Shown here: positions 7,285 through 16,500 of the stretch, in pieces
How the letters are laid out: each line of letters begins with the position of its first letter
Numbering within the stretch: the first letter of the stretch is position 1
Assembly: GCA_026391755.1 (NCBI GenBank)
Contig: JAPLDN010000289.1
Span: 1 to 18,599 of the forward strand
DNA: 18,599 bases
From: Bacteroidota bacterium
GTDB taxonomy: Bacteria; Bacteroidota; Bacteroidia; Bacteroidales; FEN-979
Direction of reading: 5' to 3'
Position numbers and translations under genes: made by a program
The notes under the pieces: model-generated
What the model saw: the letters and a program-made list of their open reading frames with translations, nothing else
The model's database searches: none
What the model was told of the DNA's origin: nothing

Positions 7285-10200
7285 TTAGTGCGAAACAGTA
7301 ACCTTCACTGTACGTGTTCCCTGTTCGGTGGACACCTTCACGAAGTAAATTCCTGCATTCAGGTTCGAAACGTTGAAGTTTGTGAGCTTTCCGTTTACAT
7401 TGCTGTTCCTGTACACGGTCTGGCCTACATAGTTCATAACGTCGATTGAATTGATAACGAAATCGCTCTTCACGTTAACGTTACTATTTGCAGGATTCGG
7501 ATATACCATGATCTGGCCATTGCCGATTTCCACGATGCCAACATGCGGGAACTGCACTGTGATAGTGTCGCTACCCGGTGATTCGCAAAGGAATGTATTT
7601 GCAACGGTGTCATTGTATATGGTAGTTACAAAATACTTGTAATTTCCAAGACCTGTTAGAGGAATAATGTCGGTATAAGTTGTACCGCTTACTGCTGCTC
7701 CATTGATCTTATGGAAATTATGAGCTGTTGAATCGGTACGGTAAACATTGTATCCTTTCACTATACTGCCAGCGAATTCAGGTGCATTTACAGTCTCGGT
7801 GAAAGGTTTCTTACCAACCGGAACAAGAGTGTTCACATCAACATTATCGGTTCTTACTGAGCCTAAACCGTTGCCGGCATTTGACTGAACGATCAAATCT
7901 TTACCGTAAATAGTCTTGGTTCCGATATTGATCTGATCAACTCCCCATGCATACCAGATTCCACCTGATCCATTATCAACAGCCTGCCATGCAAGCGTAA
8001 CCGTCTGGCCCATGTAAGCAGCCATGTTAACAGTGTAGGTTTTCCATTCACCTGTTGTAGTAACCGGGGGTAAAGTTGCAAGGTCAAGTAAAACAGTCCA
8101 GGTTGAACCATTGTTTGTAGAAACTTTACAATAGTAATGGTCTCCATGAGTTGATCCCTGGCAATAATCCCAGGCCATGAAAGTAAGGTTAGATGTTACC
8201 GAAACTTCATGTGCGATCAGCCATTCGTCCTGATGAGTAGTTTTCCACCATACGGCTGCATAATAATTGCCAACCGGGGGCATGATAGCAGTATTACCTG
8301 CAAACTGCCACCAGTAACCATTCACGGTACTTGTTTCAGTGTTGGTTTTAATTACAGTGAAATACTGTGGAGGGAAGGTAGCGCCTTCAAAACCTTCATG
8401 TATTCCATGACCGTCAGGTTTACATACCGGAGCTGTCCAGGACAGGTTCACGGTATTATGTGACTGGGTATAGGTTAAGGCAGTAGCGGGAGAACAAACT
8501 GCGTACACCCTGATATTATCTACATACCAATGGAGGATGTCAAGCGATTTTGCCCCATGAGCACGGAACTGGATTTTAAAGGCTTTGCCTTTCGTAGCCA
8601 GAAGCTCAATGTGCTTGCTTGTCCAATTTACGTTTCCATTATTAGCAAATTCAGCGATTTTCGAATACCCACCGTCTCTAAAAAGATCAACAGCAAGGAA
8701 TTCAGCTCCTGTAGCGTTACGATCGTCAAGTTTATAGTCGAAGTCAAGATAAATCTTGGCGCAAGCATAAGGTGCAGCGCTGATTGCTGTGGTTTTTAAG
8801 GTATCGGAATAATTGGTACGGGCAGGTGTCCATGAGAAATCTGCTGCAGGAGCAGGATTTCCAAGGCCTGTATTTACCGACCAGTTGCCGGTATGGCTCC
8901 ATACATTGTAAGTAAATGTACCATTATCCCAAGGTTCGTAGAATGGAAGCTGACGACCGTAGTTGATAAGAACAGTAACAGGTCCTACAGCCAGAGAATT
9001 ATCTACTAAAGGAGAAACAGGGCTTACATCATAATGGGCATCAACCGTATATGTATACTTTCCCGGATTCAGGTTAAAATCATAGAATTCATGAGTTGCC
9101 GGGTTATTAACATATGCATAAGGAATGGTACTGCCATTACGATATATGTCATATCCAAGTACTGCAGGAGGAACAGCGGCCGGAGCCAAAGGAGCAGTCT
9201 CAGGATTAGTGTTTACAAAAGCCTGTACGTTAGGATGAGCTACAGGAGCGCCTGTTTCAGGAGAAGGATCGCCTGCTACAATGAGTTCCTTTTTCCCATT
9301 AACAAGGGCTGTAACACGGATAACGAAAGCGCCTTTTTTACCACCACCGGCGGTATTCAGCTGCCAGAACCATGGTGCGGGGGGTGTAGCTTCGAAATAT
9401 CCTGCAGTATTGTTATGATGTACAGAATATAAGGTATCGACGCAAACTGCACAACCAGCCCATGCGGGATTTGTGATATTGTACCTGAAACAGCCAAAGA
9501 ACGGGCCGGTAAAGGGAACATCAGGCATTACGACGGTATTCCATCCGCTTCCACCGGGAAGTGATCCGGCCGGAGTAAAAGTAGCTGATGTACCTAAAAG
9601 GACACCAGTGGGTGAATAAATATCCATCTGGTATGTAATGGCGCCTGTCATGGCTGGGGGTGCAAAAGTATATACGTCCATAGACTGGATCACACCAGCA
9701 GTGGTTGCCGGAATTGCAAACCAGTTACCTAAACCTTCAATAACAGGAGCACCGCTGCATGAATAACCATAACCGAGATTACCCGAGTCAAGAATGTAGT
9801 TTACAAGGTGAGGTCCGCAACTTGGTGATGTCCAGGTCAGGTAAGCTGTGCTTTCCTGGGGTACGCCTGTAAGGTTACCCGGGGGACACAGGAATCTGTC
9901 GTTGAAACTAGCGCAAACCTTATTTGAATATCCGCTGCCGTAAACTGCCGAAACACATGCATTGTATGTATTTCCGTAAATTACAGCAGGAGCCGGGATG
10001 TTAAACGTGGTATCGGGTGTGTAACCAACCAATACGTCGTTCAGATAGAAATTATATCCAAGCACGCAAACGTTTGGTCCATGCATTGCATCCATACCAT
10101 AGATCTGGATATTATCAAAATACCATTCGTTGATGGCATATGAGTCAACACCTGCTGTATGAAATCTGAACTTGAAGGTATTGCTCACCTTATAAGCCGA

Positions 10201-12768
10201 GATATCATGTACCTTGGTTGTCCAGGCTATTGAACCAGTGTTTTTGATAGTATCCAAAGCCTTCCATGCTGTTCCGTTCCATATTTCGCAAGACATGGTA
10301 TTGAGAGTGGTAGCATCAAAGTTACTCAGGTTAATGTCATACTTTAACAAATGAGCTGGAGCCGGCGATGCAGTGATGACTTTACTGGTCAGATACTGAT
10401 TGTAATTGGTGATCGTCGGGCTATAGGAGAATTCTGCTGAAGGAGCAGGATTTCCGGTGCCTGTACTGATTACCCAGTTAGTAGCATCTGTTGTCCAGCC
10501 ATTGGTAGTATATGAACCGCTTGACCAGTCTTCATTGAATACCTGAACGGCGCTTCTCGGGGGGGACCAGCTTGATTTAAGAGTAACTCCGCTGACCACG
10601 AAATTGGTAACAGGATCCTTTGAATGCATCGGTGAAACAGTGATGGTCGAGGGTCCCATAATGGTTACAGTCTGAGTAAGCGTTGTATAGAAAATACGGC
10701 TTACTGTTAATGTGTAGTCGCCTTTCCATACAGTATTGAATGTAACTTTACCATCGGCGCCTGTAGTACCTGAGTAGGTAGTATCGGGCAGAGCGTTATT
10801 AACCAGTCTAACCTGGGTTCCTGCCATAGCATCAGCTGCACAGGTCAGGGCTACGTTGATCGTAACAGGTGCTGTCCAGTTTTTACCAATAACATTTGAG
10901 AAGATAGGCGCTGACCAACGGGCTCCGGTATACTGAGCTTTAACAGCCCACCTGTAAGGACCATCGGGCAGAACCTGCCAGGTCACATCAGAGTAGCTGG
11001 TTGTTGTGGGAGCAAATAATGTAGTCCAGAGTAACGGTGTGCCTTCCTGGCCCTGTAACAGGCGATATACCTGGTAACCAAGTAAACCTGCAACGTTATC
11101 GAGAGGACCACCGATGCCGTTAACAACGGCACGGATTAAGAAGTTACCGTCGGCCGGGAGCCATGAACCGCCACCGGTTACATACCTGTTCCAGCTGCGT
11201 AACTGTGATGAAGTTCTGTCAATGGCGAGTCGGGCTGCAGTTGGGGGAACTCCGCCCTGGATCATGACCAGGTAGAAATTGCCGGCTGTAACTGATATGC
11301 CCGGAAGTGTGAATGAGTTCCATCCCCATGTGGTAGGAGTAACGGAGACCTGGCTGCCGATAGCAGAGCCTGGAGATCCTCCGGGGCCTGTGGCATCATA
11401 CACCTGAACTTTGAAAGCAGTGAGTGCGCCAGGAGTTGTTCCTGCAGCATAATCACTTGGCTGGCCGATATTGACACTACCGCCGATAACGGTGACCGGT
11501 GCACTAAGAACAGTGAATTTAACAGCATTCATATTACCGGCGAATGACCAGGCTGTAGTTGTATCAGGAACTCCATCATCATAGATAAGTTCATAATTAC
11601 CCTTGGGTATTCCCCAGTTCAGATTGACCTGGGTCGCGCCAGCATTGAGAGCTGCGGTAAAAGGAGTTGATGCAGGATTTGGAAATTCCTTCATCGCCAT
11701 ATTCATGGTGGTTGTTACACCATCTGTAAACGTAACTGCAGTAGTCGTTGAATCGTTATAACCAGCTTTGGAAAAAATGACCGGGAAAGTACCGGCCGGT
11801 GTAACGTTCATTGAATACAATCCGTTATCAATTGAATAGGTTGCTTTACCATTAACCACAATTTTTGCACCTTTAATACCTAATCCGGTTGCGGCATTGG
11901 TAACACGGCCTGTAAGAACGGCCGGGTTCAGTAACAAGCTAAAGTTCAGCGTGGTAGTCCCGCCATGAGTAACGGTACCTGATTTTGTCAGAGGTGAAAA
12001 CCCTGCTGCAGCGGCAATATAATTTCCTGTGCCAGCGTTAGCGTCTTTGGTATAAGCACCACCTGCAATTGTAGTGGATAAGGGTCCACCACCGGTTACG
12101 GTTGCACCAACAATCCCAAGACCACCGGCGGCGGCTGTTACGGTCCCGCTAAGGGTACCTGTGTACTGGGTGAACATTACATCAGGGAGATAATCTGTAA
12201 CATAAGCTGCCACCTGGGTACAACCATCAGTATTTGCCCTGTTATACAAAAACTCATAGTCAGGGGCGGTTGGAGATGGTCCAAGTGTGGCATTGGTCAT
12301 GCTTGCTGTACTAGCGGTCGCATCCAGACCAAAACAAACTTCGACTACAATGTTTGATGTTCCGTCCCAGATAAATGGAGTGGTAAGAACAAAAGTGTTC
12401 CATCCGGCAACTGTAGAGTAAGAAGGAAGCAGAAGGCATTGGGTCCAGCCCGTGTTTAATAAATCCTGGATCCATCCGGTGTGGTTTTGCATTGAAATCT
12501 TTAGGTTTGTCATTGCCGGACTACCAACAGTAGCAACATTAAATGCTATTTCGTTGATTGGTCCCGCCATGATTCCTGCAAGCACAGTCGGAGTATAGAC
12601 AATTTGAGACCTGGCACCCTGGTAGGCAGTACGGAACGGCATATTAATTGTAGATGCTGCTGTACCCCAGGTAGAAGTGCGATCGGCCCAACTTGCCTCT
12701 TGAAAGAACAAAAGTAAGAATGCTATAAGCATCATCACTTTTGCAAGCATTTTGGTAACATTTTTCAT
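7285..12768 (-). CDS. Giant modular T9SS-secreted protein (choice-of-anchor J, ConA-like and Fn3-like modules)
   Basis: This 1827-aa predicted surface or secreted protein starts at the ATG at 12768. That start gives a signal peptide (MKNVTKMLAKVMMLIAFLLL onward, cleavage near residue 28), whereas the upstream in-frame ATG at 12819 does not. Approximate modules in order are: jelly-roll-like module (30-203); two carboxypeptidase-regulatory-like domains (204-280, 286-358); jelly-roll module beginning NYELIYDD (391-550); Fn3-like; a third regulatory-like domain (632-713); ConA/MAM-like domain ending WYFDNIQIY (745-890); Fn3-like; another jelly-roll module (989-1155); Fn3-like; a second ConA-like domain (1278-1422); choice-of-anchor J/cleaved-adhesin domain with GSTHGDHYY (1457-1616); Fn3-like; and a type A T9SS sorting domain beginning IMVYPNPANSN and ending in beta-strand sequence. 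No catalytic module is recognisable. An adhesin or matrix role is inference. It is a paralogue of the protein at 13596-17561. Confidence 0.9.
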   Translation of the reverse strand: MKNVTKMLAKVMMLIAFLLLFFQEASWADRTSTWGTAASTINMPFRTAYQGARSQIVYTPTVLAGIMAGPINEIAFNVATVGSPAMTNLKISMQNHTGWIQDLLNTGWTQCLLLPSYSTVAGWNTFVLTTPFIWDGTSNIVVEVCFGLDATASTASMTNATLGPSPTAPDYEFLYNRANTDGCTQVAAYVTDYLPDVMFTQYTGTLSGTVTAAAGGLGIVGATVTGGGPLSTTIAGGAYTKDANAGTGNYIAAAAGFSPLTKSGTVTHGGTTTLNFSLLLNPAVLTGRVTNAATGLGIKGAKIVVNGKATYSIDNGLYSMNVTPAGTFPVIFSKAGYNDSTTTAVTFTDGVTTTMNMAMKEFPNPASTPFTAALNAGATQVNLNWGIPKGNYELIYDDGVPDTTTAWSFAGNMNAVKFTVLSAPVTVIGGSVNIGQPSDYAAGTTPGALTAFKVQVYDATGPGGSPGSAIGSQVSVTPTTWGWNSFTLPGISVTAGNFYLVMIQGGVPPTAARLAIDRTSSQLRSWNRYVTGGGSWLPADGNFLIRAVVNGIGGPLDNVAGLLGYQVYRLLQGQEGTPLLWTTLFAPTTTSYSDVTWQVLPDGPYRWAVKAQYTGARWSAPIFSNVIGKNWTAPVTINVALTCAADAMAGTQVRLVNNALPDTTYSGTTGADGKVTFNTVWKGDYTLTVSRIFYTTLTQTVTIMGPSTITVSPMHSKDPVTNFVVSGVTLKSSWSPPRSAVQVFNEDWSSGSYTTNGWTTDATNWVISTGTGNPAPSAEFSYSPTITNYNQYLTSKVITASPAPAHLLKYDINLSNFDATTLNTMSCEIWNGTAWKALDTIKNTGSIAWTTKVHDISAYKVSNTFKFRFHTAGVDSYAINEWYFDNIQIYGMDAMHGPNVCVLGYNFYLNDVLVGYTPDTTFNIPAPAVIYGNTYNACVSAVYGSGYSNKVCASFNDRFLCPPGNLTGVPQESTAYLTWTSPSCGPHLVNYILDSGNLGYGYSCSGAPVIEGLGNWFAIPATTAGVIQSMDVYTFAPPAMTGAITYQMDIYSPTGVLLGTSATFTPAGSLPGGSGWNTVVMPDVPFTGPFFGCFRYNITNPAWAGCAVCVDTLYSVHHNNTAGYFEATPPAPWFWQLNTAGGGKKGAFVIRVTALVNGKKELIVAGDPSPETGAPVAHPNVQAFVNTNPETAPLAPAAVPPAVLGYDIYRNGSTIPYAYVNNPATHEFYDFNLNPGKYTYTVDAHYDVSPVSPLVDNSLAVGPVTVLINYGRQLPFYEPWDNGTFTYNVWSHTGNWSVNTGLGNPAPAADFSWTPARTNYSDTLKTTAISAAPYACAKIYLDFDYKLDDRNATGAEFLAVDLFRDGGYSKIAEFANNGNVNWTSKHIELLATKGKAFKIQFRAHGAKSLDILHWYVDNIRVYAVCSPATALTYTQSHNTVNLSWTAPVCKPDGHGIHEGFEGATFPPQYFTVIKTNTETSTVNGYWWQFAGNTAIMPPVGNYYAAVWWKTTHQDEWLIAHEVSVTSNLTFMAWDYCQGSTHGDHYYCKVSTNNGSTWTVLLDLATLPPVTTTGEWKTYTVNMAAYMGQTVTLAWQAVDNGSGGIWYAWGVDQINIGTKTIYGKDLIVQSNAGNGLGSVRTDNVDVNTLVPVGKKPFTETVNAPEFAGSIVKGYNVYRTDSTAHNFHKINGAAVSGTTYTDIIPLTGLGNYKYFVTTIYNDTVANTFLCESPGSDTITVQFPHVGIVEIGNGQIMVYPNPANSNVNVKSDFVINSIDVMNYVGQTVYRNSNVNGKLTNFNVSNLNAGIYFVKVSTEQGTRTVKVTVSH

Positions 12769-13094
12769 AATGTTAAAATTTAGTTTATAATTAAAGATTG
12801 AACATAATATGAGGATCAATTTTACAATTGATATATATAAGGGATAGTTGCAAAATATAAAAATTCATTAAGAACAATTTCTTAAATGATTAATTATGAA
12901 TGAATTAAAACCTAAACTGCGTAAAAAAAGCTTCACTGCTTCATTACTATGACAGCAAATGTAAAACATTTATTTAAACAAATGCAAGTTTTTTCATTAA
13001 AGATATGCATTTTTTTTCCTTGAAGAAACCCTGACTTTATGTATTTTTGCAATTCGTTTGATAATCTATAATTTATAAAATAACATAATTTCAT
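12769..13094. other. 326-bp A/T-rich divergent intergenic region
   Basis: The region separates the 1827-aa gene (minus) from the lipoprotein gene (plus) and is much richer in A/T than the flanking genes. It holds a perfect 7-bp inverted repeat with a 4-nt loop (ATCAATT 12815-12821, AATTGAT 12826-12832), which would lie in the leader of the minus-strand gene. It also holds a near-match -7 element for that gene, TATATTTTG on the minus strand (12851-12859, one base too long), and a widely spaced repeat AAATGCA/TGCATTT (12980-12986, 13006-13012). A good -7 element for the plus-strand gene is listed separately. I see no small gene here. Confidence 0.5.
13042..13049 (+). promoter_or_regulatory. Bacteroidota -7 promoter element for the lipoprotein gene
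   Basis: TATTTTTG matches TAnnTTTG. A TTG at 13020-13022 lies 19 nt upstream and fits the -33 position. The ATG at 13095 is 45 nt downstream. Confidence 0.6.
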
Positions 13095-13553
13095 ATGCAT
13101 CTGTTCCGAACAATCGTTTTCACCCTGGTTTTGCCAGTTTTCCTTATATCCTGCGGTGCACCCAAAAATCTGATTATAGGTTCATGGAAATGCACGGATG
13201 TTCATTCCGAGAATATAAAACCCGCCAAGCTGTTAACTGAAGATTTAACGGGTAATACAAAGAACAGCAATCCCGAATCAGATCCTATGATTCAGCAGAT
13301 CCTTATATATCTTCCTGACTTCAGTAAAAATATAAAATTTTCAGCCGACAAAACTGCTGTATTCAATAGCCAGAACAGGATTATTAATGGGAACTGGGTG
13401 ATGAACGAATCAGAAAAGACTATCGTTTTCACTGATACCCTGACTAAAAACACAATCCTGTTAAAATACCTGTCGGTCAGCAAGAATCGCCTTGAAGTCC
13501 TCGAACATCTTCCGGGTGTTGGGGATATTACCATTATCTACGAAAAGAAGTAG
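13095..13553 (+). CDS. Small lipoprotein, possibly lipocalin-like
   Basis: This 152-aa protein has a lipoprotein signal peptide: a hydrophobic stretch and the lipobox LISC with Cys20, followed by GAP. It is therefore predicted to be lipid-anchored in the envelope. The mature part begins NLIIGSWKCTD and later has NGNWVMNESEKTIVFTD. Opening GxW followed by beta strands is the pattern of Bacteroidota lipocalin-like and DUF5004-type lipoproteins, but I cannot assign a specific family or ligand. It is the only plus-strand gene between two paralogous minus-strand giants. It is divergent from one and convergent with the other, with a 42-nt gap and no visible terminator in that gap. A -7 element lies 45 nt upstream of the ATG. 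Any functional link to the flanking secreted proteins is unproven. Confidence 0.8.
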   Translation: MHLFRTIVFTLVLPVFLISCGAPKNLIIGSWKCTDVHSENIKPAKLLTEDLTGNTKNSNPESDPMIQQILIYLPDFSKNIKFSADKTAVFNSQNRIINGNWVMNESEKTIVFTDTLTKNTILLKYLSVSKNRLEVLEHLPGVGDITIIYEKK

Positions 13554-13595
13554 GCATATGCTCTTGGGCGGGGCAGGCTTTTCGCATACATTCTG

Positions 13596-16500
13596 CTACC
13601 TGACTATCAGGGAAATGTTATGACAGCTCTGCTTTGAAAGGGCTCTGAGCACATATACCCCGGGCGCAATACTTCCCAATGAAAGTACGGTTTCTTTTTT
13701 CCCCATGGCATCCATTTCAGATACCACCTCTCCCCTGGTGTTTGTCAGGGTGATTGAGACCAGGGGATTTTCTGATTTTATCCTTAAATAATCATGGGCC
13801 GGATTGGGGTAAATTACGATCCCGGCAGATCCTTTAATTTGTGGTAGTGAAGTAATTACATCAATAATTACCGTATCAGAAGTAAGAGCCTGATCACAAT
13901 CCTGTTTGACGATCTGAATAAAATATTTATAAAGGCCCTGGGGCAGGTTTGTATCGATATAAGAAGTATCAGAAACCGGGAGGAGGTTGATCTTTGAAAA
14001 TACAGTTCCTCCCGGGCTTTTCCTGTAGACATCATAATAGGGCTGGGCGCTTACAAAACCAAATTTCTTCGTTCCCATTGTGCAATCGTCGATAGCCCAA
14101 TAATACCATAACCCCTGGCCATTTGCATCTACAGCATTCCAGGCAATATCAATGACATCGCCCAGGTATGGCGACATATCAATAACATAAGGTTCCTGCC
14201 AATGGTTATACCCTCCCTGGCCGGGGTATGGAGGCAGGGCCGACATATCGAGGAGGGTCACCCAGGATTGCCCGTGATCGGTTGAGGCTTTGACATAATA
14301 ATGATCGCCATGCGTTGATCCCTGGTAAGCAAAACTCCAGAATTTGAGAGTCCCGTTTACATAAATATTTCTTGCAATAAGCCATTCATCCTGTGCATTA
14401 TAATCCCAAAATAATCCCGCTGAATAATCCCCTGAATGGACTCCCATGGGAGAAGAGATTGCGGTATGGCTCCAGCTGGCTGCAGTGTTATTGATGATAC
14501 GGTCCCAGGCCGGGGGTGGAAAATATGGTTCTTCAAATCCTTCATTCAGGGAGTTTCCTCCGCCATCACAGCGGGGCGGGTTCCATTTCAAATGGGTATC
14601 CATGCCCATGGCATCCCCTCTCAGGTTTTCGGCAGGCAGGCAAACCGGGTAAACGTGTATATTGTCGATCAGCCAGTCCTGGATGTTTGAAGAATTCGCG
14701 CCGGTGGCACGGAACCTGAATTTGAAGCCCTTCTGTTTAACGGCGCTGATATCAATATGGTAATGCATCCATCCGGTAACCCCGGTATTGGCCCATTCCA
14801 TTTTCTGATGCCAGCTGCGGTTATAATTGACATCGAGGATCAGCTTTTCAGTTGCGGTGGCGAGGTAATTCTCAAGCTTCAGGTCAAGATCAAGCCATAT
14901 TGTTGCACATGAATTCAATGTTGCATCGAGGGCAGGGCTTTCAAGTACCAGGTTATAGGCTGAAAGTTGCGGCAAGCCTGAAAATGAGGTAGATGGAGGG
15001 GGATTCCCCGAGTTTTGACTGACGGTCCAATTTCCCGTTCCGGCCGGGAAAGTCCAGTTATTGAAAATAAAACTACCCTGGTCCCATGGTTCGAAAAATG
15101 GCAGTGGTTTACCATAATGTATCTGCAGGCTTACCGGGCCGGCCGCCATGGATTGTCCCTGTTGGCCGGGATGGCCGTATGGAGCAAGACTGTAAACCGC
15201 AGTAAGCTTATAATTGTAGCTGCCCGGGTCAGGGACAATGTCGGAACAGGAAAGAACATCCGCTCCCGGTATGAATTTGAGGAAGGAATCATCCCTGAAG
15301 ATATCATATCCCAATAAACCGGCTGGAGTATAGTACGTTGTATCTATGCTGTAAACCGGTTTCTCCCATTGAAGAAGGGCCGTGTCGTTACTGGCAATTC
15401 CATGGAAATTACCGGGCGGCCATAAAAAGCGCGAATTTACAGCCTTGCAAACGCTGCTTGAATATCCGCTGGTATAAATGGCAACAACGCAGGCATTATA
15501 GGTAGAATCATAGCTTACCACAGTTCCGGGGATGGTATAGCTATTTGTTGTCACCGTTGCAAGAAGTATGCTGTTGAGATAAAAGTTATACCCGTATATG
15601 CATTGATTTAAAAGATGTGCAGACTCGGAGGCATAAACGATAATATTATCGACATACCAGCCATTGATCTGATACGAATCGGCCCCTGCAGATCTGAAAC
15701 GGATGCGGAAGGTTTTATTTGCATAGGCCGAAATATCAATTTCGTGCCTGGTCCAATCAATATTGCCTGCCGAATTATTCCAAGTTTTAAGTGTTTGCCA
15801 TACTGTTCCATCAGAGATTTCAACCATGAGCTGGTCGAGGACCGAGCTGGAAAGATTCAGAAGGGAAATATCGTACTTCAAAGTGAGTATGGGGCTGTTG
15901 GGCCCTGTGATGGCCGGGCTTACTATGGATTGGTTATAATTATAGACCCTGGGCGACCAGTTAAAAAAAGCAGAGGGTGCGGGATGGCCGTTTGACGATG
16001 AGATCATCCAGTTGCCTCCTTCGACGGTCCATCCGGTGCCGGTAAAACTTCCCCCTGACCAGTCTTCCTGGAGCAGGGTTTGATTATAATAGGGTACATC
16101 CCATCTTGCCTTTAAACTAAGGCTGTCGATGTGCAGGTTTGTGGGCGGAGATTTTCGCTGGAGAAGCGTGAGGTTAAAAGAGCACTCCCCATTTACATTA
16201 AGACTGCCGCTATAACTCTGGTATCCGAACTTTGCAGCAGTCACAGAATAGGATCCCTTCCACACCCGTGGGAAGATCACTTTTCCCGAGCTATCGGCAA
16301 GCTTATTATATATAGTATCGGGATAAACAAGGTTTTTCAGTTGAACGAACGTACATGCCGTTCCTGAGGCGGAACAACTCATGGCCAGGTTGATTGTCAC
16401 CGGGGCGGTCCAGCATTTGCCGATTACATTGGAGAGTGCCGGGGGCGACAAGCGGTTACCCGGATATACAGCCGAAACAGCCCAGAGATAGGGTCCGCAT

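Noticed and set aside
8209..9432. Open frames of about 84-132 codons on the plus strand within the 1827-aa gene
   Set aside because: They are antisense shadows of a continuous coding frame, with no promoter, signal peptide or recognisable motif.
12769..12819. ATG at 12819 as the start of the 1827-aa protein
   Set aside because: The extra 17 residues precede an otherwise standard signal peptide and are encoded by very A/T-rich leader sequence. The ATG at 12768 is the better start.
13554..13595. Terminator between the lipoprotein gene and the converging giant gene
   Set aside because: The 42-nt gap is G-rich at its centre, but I could not form a convincing stem followed by a T-run on either strand.
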